Shown in pieces: positions 30,504 to 39,451 of a stretch of DNA of 64,000 nucleotides. The translations under genes were made by a program, and so were the position numbers. Position 1 is the first letter of the stretch. Every line of letters starts with the position of its first letter. The DNA is from Micromonospora inositola (GTDB lineage Bacteria; Actinomycetota; Actinomycetes; Mycobacteriales; Micromonosporaceae): the NCBI RefSeq assembly GCF_900090285.1, contig NZ_LT607754.1:4428001-4492000 (forward strand). The letters are read 5' to 3'. The notes under the pieces are model-generated. The model made no database searches. It saw only the letters and a program-made list of their open reading frames with translations, and was not told where the DNA came from.

Positions 30504-33053
30504 TCAGGCGGCGGCGAGCCGGGCCGCTGCGGCCTCGGCGGGTCTGGTCCGGCGGGGGAGGGGCGCGGCGGCGGCCAGCCTGCGCGGTGTCGCGGCGTCG
30601 CCCGGGGTGGATCGCGTCGTGGCGAGCGCCGCGGGTGGGGCGGGATACCGCGGTCGGTCGGCCCACGGTGTCGAGCGCGGTGATCCGGCCGATGGGACGT
30701 CCTGCTCGCGCCGCGCGGTCGTCGGCGGCCCGACGGTCGCGAGGCCGCGCCGGCTCACGTCGCCCGGCGCCGGGAGCCGGGACGGGGACCGCCCGGGCTG
30801 GTGGATCGGCACGGGCAGGGTATGGCTCTCCCGTTCCCCGGCCACGCGCGCCGGCCCTACCCCCACCCGGTCCGGTCCGGGCCACGTCGGCGTGCCGGAC
30901 CCGGGGCGCGGGGACCCGTGGCCCGGGGTGGGCCGGGCGCCGACGGTCGCGGTGCGCTGTGCGCCGGCCTCGGCCGGACGCCGCCGACCGCGCGCGCTCC
31001 CGACCCGGTGCCCGGCACCGGAGGAACCGGTCAGGTGTACGGCGGCCGGGAGGTCGGTCGAACCGGCGGCCACCGTGGCGCCGACCCTGCCGGCGGCCAA
31101 AGTGGCCGGTCGCGCACCGGCGGGCCCCGCGACGGGGTGTGCGGCGCCCGGCATGTCGGCCGCACGCGGGGCGACGGCGGCGCCGGCCGATCGAGCGGCG
31201 GCGGGGACGCCGGCTGGGCGGGCGGGTCCGGGTGTGCGGTCCGGGTGCGACCCGGCACCGGCGTCGAGGCTGAGGTGGGCATCGGCCCGAACGGCAGCGG
31301 CGGCTTCGGCCTGACCGTCGCACGCCGTCCCGGCCCGGCGGGCGAACTCGGCCCGGACCGCGCGGGGCAGCCGGTACCGCGCCACCTGGGCCACCGCCGG
31401 CTCGGCCACCGCGTACCCACCGCGGGCCGGCCGCCGCAGCAGGCCGCCCGCGACCAGGTCACGCAGCACCCGCTCGGCCCGGCCCGGCGTCCAGCCGAGC
31501 AGCCGCTCGACCCTGGTGGCGGCGAAGCGGGCGCCGAGCGCCGCGCCGGCCATCAGGGCCGCCCGGTGGTCGCCGTCCAGCCGGTCCAGCCGGGCGTCGA
31601 CGATCCGGCGCACCGGGTCGGGCACCTGCCCGGCCGGGGCGCCGCACTCCTCGTCGAGCGCCCGCACGTACGCCTCGGCGACGGCCGGGTTGCCCCCGAC
31701 CAGCGGCAGCAGGTCCCGAGCCAGCGCGGCGGGTCGGTTGGCCCGGCCGAGCAGGTGCCGCAGCAGCCGTCCGGTGTCGACGGTGCCGAGCGGGGGCAGC
31801 GGCACCCGGCGACGCCGGTCGCCGGCGCCGGGCAGCACGTCGGCCCAGCCGGAACCGTGGGTGGCGACCACCGCCAGCGGCAGGCGCCGCTCGGTCGCCG
31901 CGGCGAAGAGCTGGTGCAGGAAGCGGTTCAGCGCCGGCGTCGCCCGGTCCAGGTCGTCGACCGCGACCACCACCGGCTGACCGGCGGCCAGTTCCAGCAG
32001 GACCCGCCGCCAGGCGTCGGCCCCCCGGTCCGCGGCGCCGGCGTCCTCCGGCGCGGCGAGCAGCTCCGCCAGCGCGTCCGCCACGGGACCGCGACGGGCC
32101 GGCGGGAGCAGCCCGTCGAGCGCCGCGGCCAGCCGCCGGCGTACGGTCGGCGGCAGGTCGGTGTCGCGGACCCCGGCGAACCCGCGGACCATGTCGGCCA
32201 GCGGCGCCAGACCGCCCTGGGCGTACGGCGGGCAGTGCGCGACGCACCAGCGCACCGGCGTTCCGTCCACCGTCGACACCGCCCGGGCCAGCTCGTGCAG
32301 CAGCCGGCTGCGCCCGCTGCCGGCCGGGCCGGTCAGCGAGAGCCACCGGGGCCGGCGGTCCCGGACCGCCCGGGCGATCTCGTCGCCCGCGGTGGCCAGC
32401 TCCCGGCGCCGTCCGACCAGGGGGCCGTGGTGCCGGGTGGGATGCGGTCGGCCCGTCCCGGTCACCCGCCAGACGTCCAGCGGCAACGCCTTGCCGGCGA
32501 CCGTCATGGACGCCAGCGGCCGCTGCTCCACGAGGCCGGCGGTGGCCCGCTGGGTGGCGGCGCAGACCACCACGGCGCCGGGCGGGGCGTACTCCTGCAG
32601 GCGGGCCGCGGTGGTGATGACCGCGCCGCTGGCCGTGCCGTGACCGCCGTCGCGGGTGGCGGCCAGGTCCACCAGGACCTCGCCGGTGGCCACCCCGACC
32701 CGGACCCGCAGCCGGGTGCCGGCCGGCATCCGCCGGTCGACGGCCCGCTGGATCTCCAGCCCGGCCCGCACCGCCCGGTACGCGTCGAAGCCGTCGGAGG
32801 CGTGCGCGCCGAAGAGCGCCATGACCGCGTCGCCGATGTACTTCTCCACCACGCCGTTCCACCGGCGCAGCACCCCGGCGACGGTGTCGAAGTACGCGCG
32901 CTGCAGGGCCCGCACGTCCTCCGGATCGAGCCGCTCGATCAGGCCGGTCGACCCGACGATGTCGGCGAAGAGCACGCTGACCGTGCGTCTCTCCTCCGGC
33001 ACCGGCCATCGTGGTGAACTGACGACATCGCGACCTCCCAGCGTCGTGGACAT
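30504..33053 (-). CDS. Adenylate cyclase-domain/ATPase regulatory protein with disordered C-terminus
   Basis: An 849-residue protein. Residues about 17-190 form a class III nucleotide cyclase (TVSVLFADIVGSTGLIERL, then KYIGDAVMALFG, with both metal-binding Asp). A STAND/AAA-type ATPase region follows. Its Walker A reads GPAGSGRS, with Arg248 in place of the catalytic Lys, while a Walker B VVVAVDDLD is kept. Beyond about residue 580 the protein is a long Ala/Pro/Arg/Gly-rich tail instead of the TPR repeats usual in the family. ATG 33053 was chosen at MSTTLGGRD. It is divergent from the LuxR gene, and the shared 18-bp element lies 81 bases before its start. Confidence 0.75.
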   Translation of the reverse strand: MSTTLGGRDVVSSPRWPVPEERRTVSVLFADIVGSTGLIERLDPEDVRALQRAYFDTVAGVLRRWNGVVEKYIGDAVMALFGAHASDGFDAYRAVRAGLEIQRAVDRRMPAGTRLRVRVGVATGEVLVDLAATRDGGHGTASGAVITTAARLQEYAPPGAVVVCAATQRATAGLVEQRPLASMTVAGKALPLDVWRVTGTGRPHPTRHHGPLVGRRRELATAGDEIARAVRDRRPRWLSLTGPAGSGRSRLLHELARAVSTVDGTPVRWCVAHCPPYAQGGLAPLADMVRGFAGVRDTDLPPTVRRRLAAALDGLLPPARRGPVADALAELLAAPEDAGAADRGADAWRRVLLELAAGQPVVVAVDDLDRATPALNRFLHQLFAAATERRLPLAVVATHGSGWADVLPGAGDRRRRVPLPPLGTVDTGRLLRHLLGRANRPAALARDLLPLVGGNPAVAEAYVRALDEECGAPAGQVPDPVRRIVDARLDRLDGDHRAALMAGAALGARFAATRVERLLGWTPGRAERVLRDLVAGGLLRRPARGGYAVAEPAVAQVARYRLPRAVRAEFARRAGTACDGQAEAAAAVRADAHLSLDAGAGSHPDRTPGPARPAGVPAAARSAGAAVAPRAADMPGAAHPVAGPAGARPATLAAGRVGATVAAGSTDLPAAVHLTGSSGAGHRVGSARGRRRPAEAGAQRTATVGARPTPGHGSPRPGSGTPTWPGPDRVGVGPARVAGERESHTLPVPIHQPGRSPSRLPAPGDVSRRGLATVGPPTTARREQDVPSAGSPRSTPWADRPRYPAPPAALATTRSTPGDAATPRRLAAAAPLPRRTRPAEAAAARLAAA

Positions 33054-33134
33054 TGCTATCGCACCCACCCTTCCCCCGCTCCGGTGCCTGACGACCTTCG
33101 GAGAGTTGCACCACCGGGTTCTCGGGGGATCGGC

Positions 33135-33152
33135 AGAACGACGTATGTCGGC
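33135..33152 (-). promoter_or_regulatory. 18-bp element upstream of the cyclase gene (copy 1)
   Basis: Read on the minus strand this is GCCGACATACGTCGTTCT, identical to the element at 36225-36242. It ends 81 bases before the cyclase start codon and lies in the intergenic region shared with the LuxR gene. A shared operator or promoter element is the likely role. Confidence 0.6.
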
Positions 33153-33248
33153 CACCCGCAACCTTTAGTCGCAATGTCGACGCGAGGAGTACCACAAGCG
33201 CCCTGAGCCCGTAGAACGGTCGGGGAGTCTGTGATTAGGCTGCGAGCC

Positions 33249-36224
33249 ATGGCCACCGATGTGGACACTGCACCGCTCGTCGGCCGTGCCGACCAGCTCG
33301 CGGCGCTGCGGTCGGCGCTGCTCGACGACGTTCCGCAGGGGCACACCGCGGCGGTCTTCCTCACCGGCGAGAGCGGGGTGGGCAAGACCCGGCTGCTGGG
33401 TGAGGTCAGTGCGCGGCTGCGGGACGCGGGCGCGCTGGTGCTGACCGGCACCTGCCTGGACATCGGGGACGCCTCCCCGCTGCATCCGCTGCGGCAGGCG
33501 CTGCGCCGGTTCGACGCAGAGCTGACGGGAGCGCAGGCCCGCACCTCCTCGGCGGTGCGCGGCCTGCTGCAGATGTTCGACGACGAGACCCCGGGGCCCG
33601 ACGGCGCCGGCGCGCTGCTCGAGCGGGTCTCCCGCGGCCTGCACCTGGTCGCCGGCGGTCGCCCGCTGGTGGTCGTGCTGGACGACCTCCAGTGGGTCGA
33701 CCGGAGCACCCGCCAGCTGCTGCTCTACCTGCTCGCCGGCCTCGGTGACCTGCAACTGTCGGTGCTCGCCGCGATCCGGGCGGAGGCCCTGCAGGGCGCC
33801 CACCCGCTGCGCCGCGTCCTCACCGAGCTGCGCCGGCTGCGCTCGGTCCGGGTGGTCGACCTGGCGCCGCTGGACCGAGCGGACACCGACCGGCTGGCCG
33901 CGGCCGTCGTCGGCCGGCCGCTGACCCCCGAGGCGGCTGAGCTGGTCTGGCAGCGCAGCGGTGGCAACCCGTTCGTTGCCGAGGAACTCGCCCGGGACCT
34001 GCGCGAGGGCAGCGACGGCCTCTCCGACACCCTCCGGGAGATCTTCCTGGCCCGGGTCGACGCCCTGCCGCAGCACGCCCACGCGGTGGTGCACGCGGTC
34101 GCTGCCGGCGTCGAGCCGGTCGAGCACTGGCTGCTGGCCCAGATCGTCCGGCTGCCGGAGGAGGAGCTGATCGACGCGGTCCGGGCCGCGGTGGCGCACC
34201 GGCTGCTGGTCGGCGCCGACGACGGCTACCGGCTGCGCCACCGGCTGGTCGCCGAGGTGCTGGCGCACGAACTGCTGCCCGCCGAGCGGTCCGCCCTGCA
34301 CCGGCGCTACGCCCAGGCGCTGACCTCGCCCACCGCGGAGCTGCACCAGGCCCGGCTGGCCCACCACTGGCGGCTGGCCGGCGAGCCGGCCCGCGCGCTG
34401 CCCGCCGCGATGGCCGCCGCCCGGGAGGCCGAACGGTTGCACGGCTACGCCGAGGCGCACCGGCACTGGTCGGCGGCGCTGCAGCTGGCCGACGCCCCGG
34501 CCGTGATCCCGCCGGACCAGGACCGGTTCACCCCGGTCGAGGTGGACCGCGCCGAGCTGCTGGAACATGCCGCCGAGGCGGCGCACCACTGCGGCGAGCA
34601 CGCCCGCGCGCTGGCCCTGCTGGAGGAGCTGGCCCGGCATCCGGCCGGCCCGCCCGCCTGCGCCCTGCACATCCGGCGGGCCCGCTACCTGGCCGCCGCC
34701 GGGCGGTCCGCGCCCGCCGAGGCGGAGTACCGCCGGGCCCTCGAAGCCGCCGACTGCACGCCGCGGGAGCGGGCCACCGCCGCGGCCCACCTGGCCGAGC
34801 TGCTGCTGCACCTCGGCCGGTACGCGGAGGCCGGCGCGCAGGCCAGGGAGGCGTTGCAGCTCGCCGAGGCGGTCGAGGGTTCCACCTCGGAGGTGGTGCT
34901 GGCCAGCGCCGCGCTCGGCTTCAGCGACGCGTTCCTGGAGGACCCGGACGCGGGGCTGGCGGTCATGCGGGAGGCGGTGAGGGTCGCCGAACGGTCCGGC
35001 CGTCCGGAGGACGTGGCCTGCGCGTACCTGCACCTGGCCGAGCTGCTGACCGGCCCACTGAACATCCTCGAGGAGGGTGTGGTGGTGGCCCGCCGGGGCG
35101 CGGAGCGGGTCGCCGAGCTGGGGTTGGGCCGCACCTGGGAGACCCGGCTGCTGGCCATCGCCACCAACGGCCTGTTCCGGGTGGGGCAGTGGTCGGAGGC
35201 GGAGAAGGTAGTCGCGGCGGCCCTGCGGCACCGCCCGTCCGGCGCGGACGCGGTCGAGCTGCTGCTGGCCCGCTGCCGGCTCTCCGTCGGCTACGGCGAC
35301 ATCGAGGCCTCCGACCGGGACCTGGAGGCGGTGGCCACCGTGCTGGCCGGCGGCGGCGCCCGGCACGTGCTGCCGATGCTGATCCTGCGCGCCGGGCTGG
35401 CCATGTGGGAGGGGCGGCACGACCTGGCCCGGCAGGCCGTCCAACGTGGCCTGACCGAGAGCCGCTCCGATGACGTCATCGTGCTGGCCACGCTGGCCTG
35501 GCACGGCCTGCGGGCGGAGGCGGAGGCGCACGCCAGCCGCACCATCGAGGTGGACGAGACGGCGGTGCGCCGGCTGCGCGAGGTGGTCGACCGGGTGGCC
35601 CGCAAGAGCGAGCACGCCGGTCGCCCCGTGCGCTACATCGTCGACGGCTTCCTCGCGCTCTGCGCGGCCGAGCTGAGCCGGCTCGACGGCCGGGGCGATC
35701 CGGAGCTGTGGGCCCGGTCGGCGGCCGAGTGGGACCACCGGAACCACCCGTACCCGGCGGCGTACTCGCGGCTGCGGCAGGCCGAGGCGCTGCTCGCCCG
35801 GCGCAGCCGGGTGGCGACCGCCGGCAAGCTGCTGCGCCAGGCGTACCAGATGGCGCAGGGCCTCGGCGCGGTGCCGTTGAGCTCGGAGATCCGCACCCTG
35901 GCCGGCCGGGCCCGGGTGACGCTGCAGGAGCGGCCGGTGGCCGCCGGCGCGCCACCGGTGCCGGCCCCCCGCCGTCCCGCCGAAGCGCCGCCCGCCGAGC
36001 CGGCCGTCGACGAGTTGGCCGTGCTGACCGCCCGGGAACGGGAGGTGCTGGCCGCGGTCGCCGAGGGGTTGACCAACAAGGAGATCGGCCAGCGGCTGTT
36101 CATCAGCGAGCGGACCATCGGGGTGCACGTCTCGCACATCTTCGACAAGCTCCAGGTGCGTACCCGGGTGCAGGCGAGCGCGATCTTCCTGCGCAACCGT
36201 GCCGAACAGCCGTCGGACCGGTGA
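33249..36224 (+). CDS. LuxR-family regulator with AAA/STAND ATPase (LAL type)
   Basis: A 991-residue regulator. An N-terminal ATPase has Walker A GESGVGKT (residues 40-47) and Walker B PLVVVLDDLQWVD. A long central helical TPR-like region (about 350-890) follows, then a Pro-rich linker and a C-terminal LuxR HTH (LTAREREVLAAVAEGLTNKE, IGQRLFISERTIGVHVSHIF). Large ATP-binding LuxR (LAL) proteins activate target promoters on sensing a ligand. ATG 33249 is chosen; GTG 33231 with a closer GGGGAG site is an alternative. It is flanked by the two 18-bp elements, which suggests these are its targets. Confidence 0.85.
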   Translation: MATDVDTAPLVGRADQLAALRSALLDDVPQGHTAAVFLTGESGVGKTRLLGEVSARLRDAGALVLTGTCLDIGDASPLHPLRQALRRFDAELTGAQARTSSAVRGLLQMFDDETPGPDGAGALLERVSRGLHLVAGGRPLVVVLDDLQWVDRSTRQLLLYLLAGLGDLQLSVLAAIRAEALQGAHPLRRVLTELRRLRSVRVVDLAPLDRADTDRLAAAVVGRPLTPEAAELVWQRSGGNPFVAEELARDLREGSDGLSDTLREIFLARVDALPQHAHAVVHAVAAGVEPVEHWLLAQIVRLPEEELIDAVRAAVAHRLLVGADDGYRLRHRLVAEVLAHELLPAERSALHRRYAQALTSPTAELHQARLAHHWRLAGEPARALPAAMAAAREAERLHGYAEAHRHWSAALQLADAPAVIPPDQDRFTPVEVDRAELLEHAAEAAHHCGEHARALALLEELARHPAGPPACALHIRRARYLAAAGRSAPAEAEYRRALEAADCTPRERATAAAHLAELLLHLGRYAEAGAQAREALQLAEAVEGSTSEVVLASAALGFSDAFLEDPDAGLAVMREAVRVAERSGRPEDVACAYLHLAELLTGPLNILEEGVVVARRGAERVAELGLGRTWETRLLAIATNGLFRVGQWSEAEKVVAAALRHRPSGADAVELLLARCRLSVGYGDIEASDRDLEAVATVLAGGGARHVLPMLILRAGLAMWEGRHDLARQAVQRGLTESRSDDVIVLATLAWHGLRAEAEAHASRTIEVDETAVRRLREVVDRVARKSEHAGRPVRYIVDGFLALCAAELSRLDGRGDPELWARSAAEWDHRNHPYPAAYSRLRQAEALLARRSRVATAGKLLRQAYQMAQGLGAVPLSSEIRTLAGRARVTLQERPVAAGAPPVPAPRRPAEAPPAEPAVDELAVLTAREREVLAAVAEGLTNKEIGQRLFISERTIGVHVSHIFDKLQVRTRVQASAIFLRNRAEQPSDR

Positions 36225-36242
36225 GCCGACATACGTCGTTCT
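36225..36242 (+). promoter_or_regulatory. 18-bp element upstream of the DUF5995 gene (copy 2)
   Basis: GCCGACATACGTCGTTCT on the plus strand, beginning right after the LuxR stop codon and ending 82 bases before the DUF5995 ATG. It is an exact copy of the 33135-33152 element in the same orientation relative to its gene. Both are followed, two bases apart in composition, by NCNGATCC. Confidence 0.6.
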
Positions 36243-36324
36243 ACTGATCCGGCCGCCCGCCGCGGCTGGAAGGCTGTCCCACGTCACCGGCGGCACGGGG
36301 GTGGCCGGCCACAGTGGAGGAGAG

Positions 36325-37095
36325 ATGACCGAACCGGTCTGGGGTCCAGTGCACCAGGACATCGTCGGGCTGCTCGCCGACCACCCGGCCGACGTGCCGG
36401 CGGTCGTCGACCACCTGACAAAGCTGCAGGATCTGCTGGTCCGGCTGCCGCCGCTGGAGGCGAGCTGTCCCCTCGCGGACTTCAACAAGCTCTACCTGAC
36501 CATCACCACCAGCGTGCTGGACGGCCTCTACGACGACCGCTTCGCCGACCCGGCCTTTCTGGCCCGGCTGGACGTCGAGTTCGCCGCCCGGTACTTCGAC
36601 GCGCTGCGGTTCTGGACGGAGTCCAGCCCGAGCACGCCGAAGGCCTGGGCCTGCCTGTTCCAGCGGATGCGCGGCCCGGACACCAGGCCGCTGCCGTCGG
36701 CCGCCGCCGGGGTGAACGCGCACATCAACTTCGATCTGCCGTTCGCGCTGGTGACCACCCTGGAAAGCCTGGAGTCCGAGCCGGTCGACGACAGCGACCA
36801 GCACCGCGACTACCTGGAGATCAACAAGATCTTCGCCGAGCGGATCCCCGAGCTGCGCCGGGGCTACCTGGACCACTGGCAGCTCATGATCGACATGGTG
36901 AACGGCGACATCGACGACTGGTACCAGGGCGAGCTGGTGGAGTACACCCGGAACGTGGCCTGGCGCAACGCGCAGAAGATCTGGCGCTGCCGGCACGATC
37001 CGGAGGCCCGCGAGTGTGAGCGGACGCGGTTGGACGACAACGCCGCGCTGCTCGGTCGGCTGCTGCTCTCGCCCCTCGGGGCGTTCCTGCAGTAG
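36325..37095 (+). CDS. DUF5995 family protein
   Basis: A 256-residue soluble helical protein. Conserved features include FNKLYLTITTSVLDGL, FLARLDVEFAARYFDALRFW, GVNAHINFDLPFALVTTLE and DWYQGELVEYTRNVAWRNAQ, typical of DUF5995, a family of unknown function sometimes found near signalling genes. ATG 36325 follows GGAGGAG. It lies behind the LuxR gene but has its own 18-bp upstream element, so it may be a regulon member rather than a read-through gene. It ends at a strong terminator. Confidence 0.8.
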   Translation: MTEPVWGPVHQDIVGLLADHPADVPAVVDHLTKLQDLLVRLPPLEASCPLADFNKLYLTITTSVLDGLYDDRFADPAFLARLDVEFAARYFDALRFWTESSPSTPKAWACLFQRMRGPDTRPLPSAAAGVNAHINFDLPFALVTTLESLESEPVDDSDQHRDYLEINKIFAERIPELRRGYLDHWQLMIDMVNGDIDDWYQGELVEYTRNVAWRNAQKIWRCRHDPEARECERTRLDDNAALLGRLLLSPLGAFLQ

Positions 37096-37107
37096 CCGCG
37101 ACGGGGG

Positions 37108-37143
37108 GTCCCCGCGTTCCGTCGGTCGGCGGAACGCGGGGAC
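37108..37143. terminator. Bidirectional terminator after DUF5995
   Basis: A perfect 14-bp stem (37108-37121 with 37130-37143) and an eight-base loop lie between the DUF5995 stop and the convergent CGNR gene. Confidence 0.8.
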
Positions 37144-37169
37144 ATCGTCGTGCCGACGCCTGGTGCGGG

Positions 37170-37718
37170 TCAGGACCGTCGGGTCCGGCTCCGGTACGCC
37201 GCCGCGGCGGCCCGGTTGTTGCACAGCTCGCAGCAGAAGCGTTGCCGTCCGGCCCGGGTCCGGTCGAGGTAGGGGGCCCGGCACGGATCGGCCGCGCAGA
37301 CCCCGAACCGGTCGGTGCCACCGGCCACCGCGGCCCGGGCGAGCGCCCCGGTGACCTCGGCGGCGAACGGTCCGACCGGGCAGGCGTGCGGCAGCGGCGT
37401 CAGCCGCAGCGTGCCGTCGGGCGCCGTCTCGACCGCCGTGCCGTCGCTGACCTCGGCCAGCACCTCGTTGAGGGTGGCGATCCGGGCGGCCGGGTCGGGC
37501 GCGGCGAAGACCCGGTAGAGCCCCTCGCGCAGCTCCCGCAGCCGGGGCAGGTCGGCCTCGGTGAGGGTTCCGGTGACCTCGGCCAGCCCCAGCTCGCGGC
37601 CGGCGGCGTGGAGCCGGGTGATGGTGAGTTGGTCGACCGGATCCTGGAGCACCCAGTAGCTGTGCAGCAGCGCGACGGCCAGCCGCAGCGCGGGCTCCAG
37701 GGGCGGCACGGCGCTCAT
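37170..37718 (-). CDS. CGNR zinc-finger/ABATE-domain protein
   Basis: A 182-residue protein with an N-terminal ABATE-type helical domain and a C-terminal CGNR zinc finger. Four cysteines are spaced as CAADPC and CCELC followed by NNRAAAAAYRSR, where NN replaces the usual GN. Such proteins are thought to bind DNA and sense stress. ATG 37718; no strong ribosome site seen. It is divergent from the secreted hydrolase, and an 8-bp inverted repeat lies between them. Confidence 0.8.
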   Translation of the reverse strand: MSAVPPLEPALRLAVALLHSYWVLQDPVDQLTITRLHAAGRELGLAEVTGTLTEADLPRLRELREGLYRVFAAPDPAARIATLNEVLAEVSDGTAVETAPDGTLRLTPLPHACPVGPFAAEVTGALARAAVAGGTDRFGVCAADPCRAPYLDRTRAGRQRFCCELCNNRAAAAAYRSRTRRS

Positions 37719-37800
37719 CGCCGCCCGTCCCGCAGTCCGGTTGTCGACACGTCCCGCCGTCCTTCCGCCCTTGACCGATCGCCCTCCGTCATCCTAGCGT

Positions 37801-37832
37801 CATCAGTTATAAAACAGCCTTAGAAACTGATG
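37801..37832. promoter_or_regulatory. Inverted repeat before the secreted hydrolase gene
   Basis: CATCAGTT (37801-37808) and its exact complement AACTGATG (37825-37832) are separated by 16 bases in an unusually AT-rich patch just upstream of GTG 37843. A candidate operator for the divergent CGNR protein or another regulator. Confidence 0.45.
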
Positions 37833-37842
37833 GAGGTGGCTC

Positions 37843-38706
37843 GTGCGACGTCTGCCCGCACTGCTGTCCACGGCACTGCTCCTGGTGACCGGCGCGCTCG
37901 CCGGCGCGGGCGGGGCACGCGCCGAGGTGCCCGCCGGCCCCGCGTCGACCCGCCGGGACGCGGTCCTGGTCCGGGACATCGAGATCCCGGTGCCGGGGCA
38001 GCCGGCCGTCCGGGCGTACCTGGTCCGGCCGGCGCACCCCGGCCGGCCGGACCGGCTCGCCGGCGTGCTGGCCCTGCACTGGTTCGAGCCGGGGCGAGCC
38101 AACCAGGACCGCACCGAGTTCCTGGCCGAGGCGACCGCCCTCGCGGGGCGCGGGGTGGTCTCGGTGCTGCCCCAGCTGAGCTTCCCGTGGGCCGCCGACC
38201 CGGTCGGCGACGCCCGGGACCGGGCCGCGGTGAGCGCCCAGCTCGACGCCGTCGGACAGGCCTGGCGCCGGCTGCTCGCCGAGCCCGGCGTGGACCCGGC
38301 CCGCACCGCGGTGGTCGGACACGACTACGGCGCCATGTACGCCGCCGACCTCGCCGCCCGGGAGCCGGGCGTCCGGACCGCGGTGCTGCTCGCGCCGGAC
38401 GCCACCTGGGCCAACTGGTTCGACCTCTACTGGCTGCAGCTGCCGGCAGGGGAGCGGGCCGCCTACCGGGCGGTCTTCGCCGGGCTCGACCCGGTGGACG
38501 TGGTGGGGCGGCTGGGCGCCGGGGCGTACCTCCAGTTCGCGGCCGAGGACCGGTTCGTCGGGCCGGCCACCCGGGCGGCCTTCGCCGCCGCCGCGCCCGA
38601 GGCCCGGGTGTCGCTCTACCCCGGCGAGGAGCACGACCTGGGCGGTACGCGGGTCCGCGACGACCGGGTCGCCTGGCTCGCCGACCGCCTCGCGCTGGCC
38701 GGCTGA
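37843..38706 (+). CDS. Secreted alpha/beta hydrolase, dienelactone-hydrolase-like, with GHDYG elbow
   Basis: A 287-residue exported protein: a signal peptide (about residues 1-27, ending GARA) and an alpha/beta hydrolase domain. The nucleophile elbow reads VVGHDYGAMYA, placing Asp where esterases have Ser or Cys; Asp elbows are typical of epoxide hydrolases and dehalogenases. A candidate acid lies in AAEDRFVGP and the His in GEEHDLGG. GTG 37843 follows TGGAGGTG. Substrate unknown. Confidence 0.75.
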   Translation: MRRLPALLSTALLLVTGALAGAGGARAEVPAGPASTRRDAVLVRDIEIPVPGQPAVRAYLVRPAHPGRPDRLAGVLALHWFEPGRANQDRTEFLAEATALAGRGVVSVLPQLSFPWAADPVGDARDRAAVSAQLDAVGQAWRRLLAEPGVDPARTAVVGHDYGAMYAADLAAREPGVRTAVLLAPDATWANWFDLYWLQLPAGERAAYRAVFAGLDPVDVVGRLGAGAYLQFAAEDRFVGPATRAAFAAAAPEARVSLYPGEEHDLGGTRVRDDRVAWLADRLALAG

Positions 38707-38718
38707 GCCGGAAGTGCG

Positions 38719-38802
38719 GGACCGGCCGGCCCGGGGGGTGCCGGCCGGTCCGGGGTTCGCGGGGGGAGCGGACCGGCCGGCCCGGGGGGTGTCGGCCGGT
38801 CC
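38719..38802 (+). repeat. Two tandem GC hairpins with 51-bp period
   Basis: A GGACCGGCCGGC...GCCGGCCGGTCC hairpin at 38719-38751 is repeated at 38770-38802 with one G-T wobble. They lie in the 174-bp gap after the hydrolase gene and probably act as a duplicated terminator. No gene is seen in the rest of this gap. Confidence 0.6.
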
Positions 38803-38880
38803 GCGATCGCGGGGAGCGCGGCGGCCGGCCGGTGCGGGCTGGACGGGTGTCGCCCCGCCAGCACCGGGTACGCCCGGCGC

Positions 38881-39327
38881 ATGACGACCAGCGAACCGGA
38901 CCGGCCCGTGCCGGCCCACCCGACGACCGGCGGAACCCCCCGCCGGTACGGATTCCGTTTCGACCCGGTGTTCCGGCTGCCGCTGGCGCTGCTCGGGGTC
39001 CGGCCGGCGGCGACCGTGGTCGAGCTGGACGCCGACGCGCTGACGGTGCGGTTCGGCCCGTGGCGGCTGCGGACCGCCCGGAGCAACATCACCGGGGCCG
39101 AGCGCGCCGGGCCGTACCGGTGGTGGCGGGTGATCGGGCCGCACATCTCGCAGGTCGACCGCGGGGTGACCTTCGGCACCAGCACCGCGGCGGGCGTCTG
39201 TGTCCACTTCGCCACCCCGGTACCGGCCCTGTTGCCCGGCCGCTGGCTGCGCCACCCCGGGCTCACGGTGACCGTCACCGATCCGGACGAGCTGGTCCGC
39301 GCCCTGCGCGCCCCGGCCCCGGGCTGA
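38881..39327 (+). CDS. Conserved hypothetical protein
   Basis: A 148-residue protein. After a Pro-rich N-terminus come [60 protein letters not shown] and [13 protein letters not shown]. The pattern of strands and a short hydrophobic turn is PH-like, as in proteins that lie against the membrane. The start ATG 38881 is the first in frame; the ribosome site is weak. No function can be assigned. Confidence 0.65.
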   Translation: MTTSEPDRPVPAHPTTGGTPRRYGFRFDPVFRLPLALLGVRPAATVVELDADALTVRFGPWRLRTARSNITGAERAGPYRWWRVIGPHISQVDRGVTFGTSTAAGVCVHFATPVPALLPGRWLRHPGLTVTVTDPDELVRALRAPAPG

Positions 39328-39451
39328 TCGGGCGGGACGCCGCCCCCGGCGGTACGATCCCCGCGCCCTGATGATCTCCCGGCTTGTCGCGTTCCGACAG
39401 GTGCCGCCGTGGGTACCGCCTACGGTCGGGCCAGGGCTTGAAGGGGTGCAC

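Noticed and set aside
33165..36488. A 1107-codon minus frame opposite the LuxR gene
   Set aside because: Antisense shadow: Gln/Gly/His/Arg-rich and without any domain, while the plus frame has ATPase and LuxR HTH motifs.
39328..39451. A cyclic-di-AMP riboswitch before the APC permease
   Set aside because: No recognisable ydaO-type conserved core; only a weak hairpin is present.
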